Position numbers and translations under genes: made by a program. The notes under the pieces are model-generated. The model was not told where the DNA came from, ran no database searches, and saw only the letters and a list, made by a program, of their open reading frames with translations. Of a stretch of 64,000 nt of DNA, positions 22,339 through 32,852 are shown one piece after another; within the stretch, counting starts at the first letter, position 1; each line of letters opens with the position of its first letter. The DNA comes from Blasia pusilla (taxonomy: Eukaryota; Marchantiophyta; Marchantiopsida; Blasiales): positions 62,930,001 to 62,994,000 of the forward strand of contig CM114271.1 of assembly GCA_050084515.1 (NCBI GenBank), written 5' to 3'.

Positions 22339-23416
22339 CAAAGAGAGAATGAGAGAATGAGAGAGTGAGAGAGCTTGATGGGGGAGCTCGCACGTCACTC
22401 GATGTTTTTGCAAGTTGGGGATCATGTTCCTCATTCGGTGCCTCATGGGAGTGCTCACCGCAACAAGGGCTTCTTTGATTGTTCTTTGCATTTGCCGATT
22501 TTTCGTGTGGAAGCGCTGCCCAATTTCTGATAGGGATTGATTATGGGGGCAGGTTGCCCCATGCCGGTGCTCTTGAGAGCACCATGTAGCTTATTGATTT
22601 AAATTTTTATAGGTTTTACATTTTCGTTGGGAGAAATCAGCGCGGATGCACTGCCAAATTTTGTGTAGGAAAAAGAGATATAGGGTTTTACAACAATCCC
22701 CTTCAGTTTTTACTCGAATTTTTTATTCTAAATATTTTTTCACTTTGTTGTAGATCGTAAAGCTGTACATGCTATGCAACAAATAGTGCACAATTTGGAG
22801 TTGTGAGCAAAAAGTTATGGTCAATCTTGCAAAATTTCCATTGCTAGGCAATTTTTAGGGTTAAATTATTCGAAAAGACAAGATCCAAAGGGTATGCCGC
22901 CGAGTGCCGCACCCCATTCCCGAGTGCCGTTCCGTGCCACCATTGCCGCATCGGACCGCTTGATCTGCACTACACATCGAGGAGGTTGAGCAGCATCAAT
23001 AGGAGAGGAGTACGACTTGCTGATTGGAGGAGTTGTCTTCACGACTAAGTTGGGATCAAGATTTGCAGTTGCTGAGGAGCGACATCGACATGTGTTTAGG
23101 TTACCCATTCTGGTCCTTTATCCTACACGTGTGAGGGATTCTGGGATTTGGGTAGTTTATTTGGGGATATGGGGTTGTGTGGATGTTGAGAGTATCATTC
23201 ATGTATGTGGTTTAGGGGACATAGACTTGTGTGGGATGTCCGGAGTTGAGGGTAGGTTGTCGATGAGATGATAGCCTGGTTGATTTGCTGCATCACGCCG
23301 CGTGTTGCCGCGCGTTACACGTCTCTGGGAGGGAGAGTGTAGATTGAGTGCCGCATGTTTGGGATGAGTGATTGAGGGATTACTCACGAGGTTGAGAGTG
23401 ATCGGGTGAGAGGGGC
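22339..23416 (+). other. gypsy-2 leader
   Basis: Non-coding. It starts with GAGAGAATGAGAGA repeats, then an AT-rich part. From about 22890 to 23410 it is homologous to the minus strand of 62900-62400, upstream of gag in the third copy, so it is a true leader of the family. No clear tRNA primer-binding site follows the B repeat. Confidence 0.6.
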
Positions 23417-25110
23417 ATGAGGGTCGTTACGGCGTCCGTTTGGGACTTTGAGAGGCGAGGTGGTGAACTCGAGAGTATCTCTAGAGGTTTTACGTGGAGT
23501 GGCGCGAGGTTCCGAGGGTCTCCACGTGACAGACCACCTCGACCTCATTTTGTGTCATCGTCAGACAAGGGGGAGGGTGTAGAGGAGTTTGTGAGCACAT
23601 CGCCACACATTGTGAGTGGTCCTACCAGTTGGGCGTATGAGATGGACAACCGAGGTAGAGGACCACCTAGATTTTCAAGTGCACTAGGTATGATTGAGTT
23701 GCACGATTTCATAGCAAAGTTTAGGAGTTGGTGTGACTCCCAGCGGGCCACGAACTCTAGAGAGTTCAACCCATTTACAGCATGGAACAGTATGTTCCAG
23801 CATCTAGAGGGGGCGCCCATGGACGATTAGCACAAGTTCTCTCAGAGATATGCACGTGAGATCGAGGCGTGGAGGCTCTACTATGACCCACATTATGTGT
23901 CATGGACGGAGCCGTTCCCTGATGAGGAGGAGGAGTCAAGAGAGGCTACTTCCTCTTCCACTCATGAAGTTTTAGTAGGGGTCACTTGTACTGGAGCAGT
24001 TGCACCGTCTAGTCGAGTTCATCCCAGGTTCAACCCTATGGTTGAGTTCTTTGTTGAGTTGAGGGCGAGCTACCAGGGGGTATGGACGGAGAAGTTGCGG
24101 AGCATCCACAACTTCCAGAAGCGCCCAGGTGAGAGTTTGTGTGAGGCTTACGCTCGCTTGCGCCGGTTGATCAACGTCACTTAGGGGGTGACAGAGGCTC
24201 AGGCTATCCAATCATGGTACGCGATTGTGGGCCGGACGCGGCGGACACAGGTGCGGGAGGGGGTGCTTCTTATGAATACCTCCCCTACATTGAGAGATGT
24301 TTTTAGGACCGCCAAGAACATTGAGCACAACATGGCGGAGGAGAGCGTAGCCACCATGGATTCTAGGCGAGAGCAGTCACGATTGGCTGCACCACCTGTG
24401 CATGCCAACGTGGACTGTGAGATAGGTTGATTGTGGCACCACGAGCTTAGGGAGGATATTGGGAGGCCGTGCCACAGAGACCTACGCCTTCATATGCGCC
24501 TTAGCAACAACCACCTACTATTACTTGTTGGTCATGTGGTGGAGCCTATCATCAGCGCGATTGCACTTGTCAAGGTCATGGACGTGTGCCTCAGCATGGA
24601 GGAGGAGATGGTGTTGCACCACGAGGTTATCAATGTGACTATTGTCAGAGGTATGGTCACACACGCGCCAGGTGTTTCAGTTTACATCCTGAGTTACGTC
24701 CGGACTGAGGGCCAGAGAGGGCACCAGAGCGAGTAGCCGGTCCAGGTGGGCCTAGAGATCGTGCACCAGGTGGTCCCGTTGGGAGACGAGGAGCTGGAGT
24801 AACCCGACAGGGTGGTGGAGCTGCCCGTGGAGGAGGTAGAGTACCACCACCTAGATGCGCCAAGGGAGACGCCGAACGTGAGGCTAGGATGGTTGCTTAG
24901 ATACAGCAGCTACACGAGCAGATTGTTGCTATGGCATTGAGGTTACCCGATGCCGGATCCGTGGCATCGACATCATATGGAGCAGTCAAAGATATGGAGG
25001 ATTCTTGTTGGATGTGCGGGCTTGCCCACATGGTAGCCGCCGCAGTTGTGATGCATGGAGCAGCGGCAAAGTTGGATCCACAGCGAGGGGAAGCCAAAAA
25101 ATAGACTAGG
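23417..25110 (+). pseudogene. gypsy-2 gag with two CCHC knuckles (broken)
   Basis: 23417-23827 gives the N-terminus (FTWSGARFRG, DNRGRGPPRF, MIELHDFIAKFRSWCDSQ) to a TAG. 23897-24181 gives SRVHPRFNPMVEFFVELRAS and TEKLRSIHNFQKRPGESLCE to a second TAG, and 24188-24430 carries on to RTAKNIEHNMAEES. In another frame, near 24520-24670, there are knuckles CWSCGGAYHQRDC and CDYCQRYGHTRARC. The coding continues to 25100 with a Gly/Arg/Pro-rich hinge. Gag forms the virus-like particle and binds RNA. At least three stops and one frameshift. Confidence 0.85.
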
Positions 25111-26095
25111 CTTCCTCAGTCTTTCACGTTGTCTGAAGCGATGAGGACCCCATCGATGGGTCTTCATCAAAGTTCCTGGAGAGTTGGTGATGTTATCGGT
25201 GTGCATGCACGGAGGGCGATGGGAGAAGCAAGTGCAACGACTCCTATTGTTGATGCTCAGGAGGGGCATATGTTGAGCATGTTGTTGGAGGCGGCCACCA
25301 TTGTGTACCGCACTCCTTTATTTTCTGCTTTCGATGTTATGACGTTGGGGGGTACGCTCGCCGAGGCTTTTTGGCTGGCCGCTTCACTATGTGAGCGCGG
25401 AGTTGGAGTTCTTGCATCACATTCAAAGGTGATTGCAGAGGAGGTGATGGACCTGCCCTTGGAGCGTATGCTCGGGCCATCCATGTCAGATTCATGGTAG
25501 GCTGCGGCTGCTAGGATGGCGGAGATGCCCGCTAGACCCACGATAGAGCGTGCCATGGCTTCTCCTGGTGTTGTGTTGCTAGATAATCAAGGAGAGGTCT
25601 TCCAGTTGGTGAGTCCCGGAGGTAGAGCTTTTAGTCCGTAGCGCGTCTTGTTGGATTCAGGAGCGCAACCCCTGATGTTGGGGAAAGCGTCATTCAGAGG
25701 ATTGGGCTTGACAAAAGCCGATGTGGAGCGTTGTCCATTCTGGATACAAACATCCTTGGGTGGAGTGAGTACCACATAGTATATCACCTGACAGGAGGTC
25801 GTGGTGAGGATTCGCCCGGGACATCCTACAGATGAGTCCGTGGTGCGAGCCAAGGCGATAGTGACTGATGCAGAGTCCTACGACGTCTTGGTTCATGGAG
25901 TAGTGTTATACCCCATAGGGTTTTCCCTGGATTATTGGGAGGAGTCAGAGTCCTATAGTCTAGGATGGCAGTCAAGTGATGGGCGTCTTAGCTCATTACC
26001 CGTTCGATTCATAGGTGCAGTGATCGAGCGACGACCAGGAGAGGTGGCGATCTTGGTAGCATTTAGTAGTGCCATCACTTGGCCTTGTGATTAGA
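25111..26095 (+). pseudogene. gypsy-2 aspartic protease region
   Basis: 25129-25500 carries LPQSFTLSEAMRTPSM and FSAFDVMTLGGTLAEAFWLAA. After a TAG the frame holds MASPGVVLLDN, then TAG at 25638, then VLLDSGAQPLMLGKAS with the catalytic Asp at 25654-25656, IQTSLGGVST, and finally 25801-26094 with AESYDVLVHGVVLYPIGFSLDYWEE. The DSG box is intact, unlike gypsy-1. The conserved 150 residues before the protease have no recognised function. Confidence 0.82.
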
Positions 26096-26555
26096 TTGAA
26101 GGATATGTCCATGCAGAGGATACTCCCGTTTCTGACATTTCTATGGAGAGGAGTGTTATTGTAGCCGCATCATTCCGTGGAGGAGAGGTGCCATTGTCGG
26201 GCTCGATTGAGCAGCTTCGACGATTGGTATATGAGCACGTGTAGACTGCGTGGAGCAAGGCGTTTGCACCGGAGGATGACGGGTATGAGGAACCCAAGGT
26301 AGCAAGGAGTGCTACGATGATACCCTTGGATATCATACCCATTGTGTGGTGTATCCCGGAGGAGGATATTCGAGTGTTAGATCTCTTTGGAGGGATTACC
26401 ACCGGGTTAGTTGTTGTTCTGCAGGCAGGAGTGCGAGTGCAGCAATTCTTGTATGTGGAGAGTGATAATGTTGCGAGGTGCAACTATGACATGTGGCATA
26501 GTTACGCCTACGTTTTCCCGACTTATTATGTGCGTCCGCGGTATAGGATTGCCTG
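26096..26555 (+). pseudogene. gypsy-2 C5-methyltransferase, N-terminal part with motif I
   Basis: The frame 26317-26555 includes CIPEEDIRVLDLFGGITTGL (26350-26409), the AdoMet-binding motif I of C5 methyltransferases (usually DLFGGIGTGL; one Gly is Thr here), followed by QAGVRVQQFLYVESDN, the motif II-like acidic strand end. Motif IV does not follow in this direction, because the next segment is inverted. A TAG near 26240 breaks the upstream part. Confidence 0.85.
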
Positions 26556-27055
26556 CGGCCTGCCTACCCTGTTGACCACAGTCAACGGTGGTCGATCATC
26601 GTGCCTCACTGCCTATGATCAACGACCTGGATCCAGAATGGAATCCACTAACAAATGGGAGGGGCGCTCCACTCTCGCATACGCCCTCCGTAACACCGCA
26701 TGGGGCACCAAGTTGGTCCACCTTAGACGCGGGTGATGGGCTCCAGAACCTACACTCGCCACATCCAAGAACATTGCTGGGTCAATCTAGGCACGCACTT
26801 GATGAGTACTCGTCACCAATTGTGACCTGGAGTCTCCTAAGATCGGCACATTCTCCAGAAAGTAGGCTGGAGAACGAGACTGGTGCTCTTGCAACTACCG
26901 TAAGACCCTCAACATCTCCCAAAACAACCTGGACCGAGTGTCAGCCAACCCGCTGCCTCATCCAACACTCGATTGGCCCTAACATGGCCAACCGGCAATG
27001 ACCAAATCAATGGTCCCTACCTGCTCTAAGTCCTGCGCCCCCAACAACGAAATAC
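26556..27055 (-). pseudogene. Inverted methyltransferase segment inside gypsy-2 (motifs IV, VI, VIII)
   Basis: Although surrounded by plus-strand gypsy-2 coding sequence, this half kilobase is coding on the minus strand. It reads IDLVIAGWPC then a TAG (normally Gln) at about 26985, RLFWEMLRVLR, FLENVPILGDS with the motif VI Glu intact (about 26850), a HPRLRWTNL motif VIII (about 26720) and SILDPGR (about 26620). It aligns with 17210-17600 of gypsy-1. An internal inversion therefore reversed part of the methyltransferase, and motifs IX-X and most of RT were lost at its right end. Confidence 0.87.
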
Positions 27056-27850
27056 CTCTCAATAGAGAACTTCCAATTACATGGGCTGAAGCTACATCCA
27101 GGCAAGTGCAAGTTCTTCTACGACCAGATTGAGTACTTGGGTCATACGATATACCTAGGGGGCCTTAGTGTTCAGCAGACGAAGGTAGAGGCTATCTCAC
27201 GCATTCCATGCCCTACAAATGTGAGCCGTGTTTGCGCATTCATAGGATTGGCGAACTTCTATCAGCAGTACGTCAAGGGATTCAGTTTGATTGCAAAGCT
27301 GCTAACCTTGTTGATCAAGGTGGATCACGAGTGGCATTTGGGGGATGAGCAAGAGCAAGCATTTCAATTGCTCAAGGATAGGTTGAAGTCTACGCCCATC
27401 TGGAGGAGACCGATCAAGGGGCGTCCTTTCCACTTGCACACAGATTGGAGCATGTTGGGGCTTGGAGCGGTGCTCACCCAACATGATGATGAGGGTAGAG
27501 AGTTCGTGGTGGCTTATGCTAGCGGCTCGAACAATGCTGCAAAGGCAAAGTACAACTCGTATGAGGATGACTGACTGCTTGGCTGCAGTGTGGGCTGTCG
27601 CGCATTTCAAGTGTTACTTATTCGAAAACCCCTTTACCATCATCACTAATCATCAACCACTAAAGTGGTTGATGGAGGCTGACAAGCTTACAAGGAAGCT
27701 TGCGAGATGGGCTCTATTGTTGCAGGAGTATGATTTTTAGGTGGTACATAGACCTGGTACGCTCAACCAGGATGCAGATGGGTTGAGTCGTAACCCATGC
27801 TCGAGTCAGCGAGATGGCCATTGGAGCTCGATGGCATGGAGAGAGTGATG
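27056..27850 (+). pseudogene. gypsy-2 RT tail and RNase H
   Basis: Begins with GLKLHPGKCKFFYDQIEYLGH of the RT palm/thumb, right after the inverted segment, so the catalytic RT core is missing. Then 27137-27574 gives RIPCPTNVSRVCAFIGLANFYQQYV, the LHTDWSMLGLGAVLTQ RNase H start, and in another frame 27462-27740 DCLAAVWAVAHFKCYLFENP and HQPLKWLMEADKLTRKLARW. A TAG lies near 27738, before the VVHRPG-like end. Confidence 0.88.
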
Positions 27851-29195
27851 AGGAATCAGTGCCAGGATGGCACGCGTCAGCCTATTTAGGCATGTTGGCT
27901 ATGGAGAGCTAGAGTGTGGAGACTTCGATGGCGAGGTCTAGTGGAGAGTCCTTGGATCCCAAGGCTAGTGAGGAGATGACACATGGCCGAGATATTCATG
28001 ATGATGGAGTAGTCTTGGAGTACCTTTGTACTGGCAGCGTTGCGAGCATCGTGGGTGCTAGAGAGCGGGATCAGATCCCACAACGGGCCAGACAATTCCG
28101 TTGGGAGGGGACACATGTTTTGAGGGTTTGGGAGGATGGTAAAGTACGCGTAGTGCCACATCCTTCGTAGAGAGCACACCTAGTAGAGCATGCCCGCGAG
28201 GAGTTGGGTCACTTTGGGATGAAGCGGACGTACAGCTTGCTCCAGATTCAGTATTGATGGCGAGGCATGCAGACTCACATTCAGTAGTTTGTTGCTAGGT
28301 GCATGGTGTGTGATGAGGTCCAAGCATCATTCAATGCTCCAACTCCATAGTTGCATCCATTATCGATCATGGGCTTAGGGTATAGATGGAGTTTGGATTT
28401 TGCAGGACCTTTGCCTTTGATGAAGCGTCACAGTCGTTATGTGTTGGTGATGGTCGAGCACTTCTCGAAGTGGATCGAGTTGGTTGTATTTCCTGACAAA
28501 GCGAGTGAGGAAGTAGCTTATGCCTTCCTTCACAGAGTGTTGAGTCATTATGGCCCACCGGTTGAGGTGTTGACAGACCAGGGTACCAAGTTTCACAGTG
28601 AGTTCCAAGCCTTTTGTGATCAGGCGCTAATCGACCACCGCACGACTTCGCGAGATCATCTCGAGGCGGATGGATTAGTGGAGAGAGTTGTGCAGATGGT
28701 GAAGAGGGGTTTACACAAGTATGGCTTGCAGAGAGGTCACCTAGGAGATTGGGACCTCTAGTTGCCGTGGTTGGCGATGGGATAGAGATTCAGCAGGCAG
28801 GCATCCTTAGCGTCTTTTTCACCGTACTTTCTACTTTATGGCCGAGAGCCAGATTTACGTGCGGCCATTTGTCGAGATGTTGGTGAGGTGCTGGACCTTG
28901 ATGATCCAGATGTATGGATGCGAGCATGTTCTCAGAGGGCTGAGTTGTTTCAGAGAGTGATGCCCATGGCGTTCGAGAACTTGGCGATTGCGCGGCATCA
29001 GGATACGTTGAGGTATGCGACTATTCTGGGTGGTGGTTATCGACCAAGTATTGGGAGGTTTCATCAAGGAGATTATGTCTACTTGTAGCAGACGGCACCG
29101 AAGATGTTGGATGTGATTGTAGGGCGCACTATCCTAAGAGTGCATGACGTTTTGCCATCCGGTGTTCTCTTGCTAGAGGGGCGCGATGGTATGGT
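27851..29195 (+). pseudogene. gypsy-2 integrase (DDE residues kept, frame broken)
   Basis: After a linker (GESLDPKASEE), the HHCC finger lies at about 28180-28320 (HAREELGHFGMKRTYSLLQ, then CMVCDE). The core 28351-28761 has WSLDFAGPL (Asp at 28396), VLTDQGTKF (Asp at 28576) and ADGLVERVVQ (Glu at 28681), giving DD(34)E. The tail 28888-29190 contains RFHQGDYVYL, then TAG, then GRTILRVHDVLPSG. Stops lie at about 28170, 28260, 28290, 28350 and 28761. The active-site triad is intact, unlike gypsy-1. Confidence 0.9.
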
Positions 29196-29447
29196 ATGGA
29201 AGGACCATGTGTGCGTAATTTTGTGTCATGTCACCTTCCTAACATTGATGGTACAGTAGGTCCAAGCTCAACAATAGTTCTTGCAGGCTTGCGTTGTATG
29301 TTGTGTGGTTCTACCCGTGATGCGGCCACGATGCTAGTCTGTGATGGATGTTCGAGAGGTTGGCATATGGCATGTCTGACGACACCTCTCACTAGGGTTC
29401 CTTGGGGACGATGGATGTGTCCTAGATTTACATATAGGAGATACTAG
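29196..29447 (+). pseudogene. gypsy-2 PHD zinc finger
   Basis: In the open frame from 29196: Cys34-x2-Cys37, x11, Cys49-x2-Cys52, x4, His57-x2-Cys60, x14, Cys75-x2-Phe78. This is the C4HC3 PHD layout with only the last Cys changed (CPRF; gypsy-1 keeps CPRC). The core string CDGCSRGWHMAC and the W before the last pair (GRWMCP) are diagnostic. It directly follows the integrase tail. Upstream, FVSCHLPNIDG is also conserved between copies. The probable role is histone-tail recognition to guide integration; this is inference. Confidence 0.88.
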
Positions 29448-29622
29448 GTAGGTTTCAATTCTGACTTTTTCTGTCACATGGATGACAAGAAGGCGACCAA
29501 CAATGGGGCCACATGAGCACCCAACCTTTTTGCTCTTAGCGTCCTAGAGATGTATGTCGTGGTAGGTAGGGATAGATGGCTATCTAGAGTTAGAGGGACC
29601 TAACCATCAACTAGGGGGGCGA
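29448..29622 (+). other. gypsy-2 3' untranslated region and G-run
   Basis: Non-coding and homologous to 13353-13513 of gypsy-1. It ends in AGGGGGG (29614-29620), a candidate polypurine tract, placed directly before the A repeat. Confidence 0.6.
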
Positions 29623-29752
29623 TTGGAGATATTTTGGTACTTCTCGCCTCTATGTATGGATGCCATGAGTTAGCATGGGATCGTGTGTGTTTGTGTGTGT
29701 GTTCGATGATAGCGATGTATGTTGTGTAGCGATGTGTATGCGCACGATAGCT
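29623..29752 (+). repeat. gypsy-2 inner A repeat
   Basis: About 127 bp, repeated at 30263-30389 with few changes, exactly 640 bp apart. It contains GT-rich TGTGTGTTTGTGTGTG and ends GCGCACGATAGC. Homologous in position and end sequence to the inner A of gypsy-1. Confidence 0.92.
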
Positions 29753-30262
29753 GTCACGACTGTTAGGATAGATCGGTGGGATCTAGCAGAGCATCTGCAC
29801 GAATAGTGGAGAACATGACCATGAGGTTGAGGATGACTTGTTGAGGCCCCGGGAAACCTGAGAGAGCAGGTTTCCCCTTCGTTTCGGCTCATTTGGAGCC
29901 ATGTAGAGAAACTTACTATTTCAGGTAAGTTTCCATGTTAGGGATAGTTGACTTGACACTTTGGGAAGTGGCCCTTGACCCGCTACAGCAGGTCAAGAGC
30001 CAAGGAGGTGATCTGCGAGCATAGGTTACCGTTGAGAGGGCTTGGAAGAGGGAAGGGGGTATACCTCCAAGAGAGAGAGCTTGAGAGCTCATTCTCTCAT
30101 TGTTGAACCTCTTGGCATAAGGTGGCACAGCTATGGTCCCTTGCTTTGTGAGTGTAACCCAAGCCTCTCATTAGGAGAGTGGGTTTGGTTTGATATGAGA
30201 GAGAGTGCACACCTTTGAGAGATAGGTGTGAGACGGTGTAGAGAGAGATTGGATCTTACTTT
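29753..30262 (+). repeat. gypsy-2 3' LTR-like repeat (B)
   Basis: 510 bp, TGTCACGACTG to CTTACTTT, closely similar to 21826-22338. It is enclosed by A repeats on both sides. Confidence 0.93.
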
Positions 30263-30389
30263 ATTGGAGATATTTTGGTACTTCTCGCCTCTATGTATGG
30301 ATGCCATGAGTTAGCATGGGATCATGTGTGTTTGTGTGTGTGTTCGATGACAACGATGTATGTTGTGTAGCAATGTATATGCGCACGAC
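30263..30389 (+). repeat. gypsy-2 outer A repeat
   Basis: Near-identical to 29623-29749, starting ATTGGAGATATTTTGG and ending GCGCACGACA. It forms the right end of gypsy-2; CACTA sequence resumes after it. Confidence 0.9.
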
Positions 30390-32781
30390 AAAGCGTTTTG
30401 CTCTGAGATAAAATATTTGTGTTGGGAATCAGAATGATGATCTTGAGAACACTACTTTGTTTCTACTTGAGCAAGCAAAATTCCAGAAGAGATATGAACA
30501 TCATCCCACGAAGTTCAGTCTGTGCTATTCTTCGTTGGGAAACAACTGATGGAGTTCTTTGGACGTCCATGTTATTCTCCCTCATCCTATTGGTGCTAAA
30601 TCAATCAATCGAATAAGAGGTATTGTGCAAGGATTGTGTGTTGATAAGATTCGAGCTTGTCATGGGAGGATTGTGGAGTGCTTGCATTGAATTGTGCACT
30701 CCGTTGTCTACTTTCAAGCCTTGAAAATGATGTATTAGCATTTCTAGAAGACCTAATATTGGAAGTCGCTGTATTGAGCAGTAGTGTGGGTATTGATTAT
30801 ATTTCTGGGAGATAGATTATCGGCAGGCAGAGCTACATGATGGAGGCATTGCATAGATAAAGATAGGGGAGGGCAACACTCTAGTATCTCCCTTGGTAGG
30901 TATGCTCCCAGTGCTAACCTAGAGTAATGAGTATGGTGTAAGGGAGTAGATGAAAATTTCCTCCACTTGAGGATATTGATTATGGAGGATTTCTTTGGAC
31001 TCATTAACTACCACATGAAATGCAAAGCTGACCTTCTCTTGTCCTTTGTTGGATTGCATCATATCTGAACTCTTTGACGGGTCAAGGTGTTCATGATATG
31101 GTCCTTCGTTTGCCTTAGACCTTTTAGATATTTGAAGAATGTAGATAATCGGGATGATGGGGTTTAGGTAATAGAGTTTAGCTATAGTTCACAGTAGCTC
31201 GATTAGAATGTCAAAGTTTGAATTGAAGGGGATACAAGGAAAGTCCTTGAGGAACTGAAGAAGAGCATCTTTTTCACAAAAGAGATTGTAAGAGGTGTAA
31301 GCCACCAAACATTCCAGTTAGTATTTTTGTAATTGCCCCTCTACTAGTGTAGATTGAGATGTTCAGGGAAATCATCATGTTGAGTGTGGTAATACTACAG
31401 TTATGACTGTGAATGATTATCTGGCTTAAAGAGACACAAAATTGATAGGGGTAGCTTCATTGATTCTAGGTTTATCTATGGGCCTTGTTGAAATAGGTCT
31501 CCTCAATCGCATGGTTTTGATTAAGTGCTGCATGTGTGCAGTTGAGTGTATATTGTTATAGATTGGAGGTGAACACCTTTATGTCTTAATATGGGATATT
31601 TTGTCTTTGCTTTTGTTGTCAAATCTGCATCCACATGAAAGGAAAGCAACCTATGCATGTGATATTATCTACTCAAACAACTCGATATGTGACAACAATT
31701 TCAAAAAAAAAATTTAACTTGCGGTAGTCTTGTTGGCAAGCCTTAAGGATAGATTGTTTGAAAGTCACTCTGTTTTTATCCTGTCCTACTTGGTAGGGAT
31801 GAATTGTGTTGTGAGAAAATTTGGCCTCAAAGCCCGTGAATTTATGGTATTATCTTATTCATAATGGTCTTATTTAAATACAACTAATAAGATTTAACTG
31901 AACATGATTCTCCCTGGTATAGGAACATCGGTTTGACTATGTGCAAGATCACACCAGTGAAAGAAAATAAGATCTTGTGATGCGCTGGTGGATGAAGTGA
32001 CTTTTGAATTGATTTAAAGGGAATTCTCCCATAGATGCATTGTCTTTTCTCACAGTAGTACTTCTGTTGGATCTGTGGCAGGTGTTGGGGGATCGAATAT
32101 GCAAGTCGAGACCATTCAATATTGCTATTGTAGATAAGGTTGATTTTGTTGATTCTCATTGATGAAGGAAGGAACTCCCTGCTCATCAGTATTCAGGAAA
32201 GCCTCATCATCCCCATCTTCATTCTTTTGTATTTATGTTAAGCTATTAAATGGTTTCAATATATGTGGGAAGATTTCCTGTTTCACTCAGACTTTATACT
32301 AGAGGCATGAATCTCTACATATTTGGTTTCAAGAAATTATTGTGCATTTTCAGATTTTTTGCAATAGGGTGTTATATTATGAGGTATTGTGTTATTGTAT
32401 TCAACAGTCAAGTAAGGATGGTGCTCGATATCTAGTTGCCAATTTTCTAATGGTGAATTATGTACGTTTTCTGACTCACACTCAAATTGAAGATCTGTTG
32501 GATGAAAAGGATCCTTGGGCACAATTTTTCTCTTCCTCCTCCTTGAAAGAAAAAAAAGTCAATTCTCCCATCTGCCATATTTGCAATGATGATGGACTCA
32601 AGAGTGAAGATGTAATGTTGGGAAGATGTTTATAAGATACATTACAATATGTTGCTATCTCTTTGTTACATCATTGTGACATTGTTAATCCTAAGCCCTC
32701 GGTTTAGGAATGCACTATCTAGACAACCTCCCATCATTGGATACTATACCAAACCAAGCTAGTGGATGGAGTGGAGCAGAT

Positions 32782-32852
<71 letters not shown>

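Larger units (their letters stand above)
21826..30389 (+). mobile_element. gypsy-2: methyltransferase-PHD Ty3/gypsy element inside CACTA
   Basis: The order is B repeat (21826-22338), leader, gag, protease, start of the C5-methyltransferase, an inverted piece of the same methyltransferase, RNase H, integrase, PHD finger, then A-B-A (29623-30389). Most of RT and the last methyltransferase motifs are deleted. The coding parts are clearly homologous to gypsy-1, but the B repeat is of a different type. Flanking 5-mers (GAAGG left, AAAGC right) do not match, so no target duplication is evident. Non-autonomous in its present form. Confidence 0.88.

Noticed and set aside
21826-30389. gypsy-2 as a tyrosine-recombinase (DIRS-like) element because of its split repeats
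   Set aside because: An integrase with HHCC finger and DD(34)E triad is clearly present and no tyrosine recombinase was found, so only the terminal layout resembles that order.
32342-32635. 97-codon frame with HICNDDGLKSEDVMLG as a zinc-finger or transposase fragment
   Set aside because: Only one CxxC pair is present and there is no recognised CACTA transposase motif.
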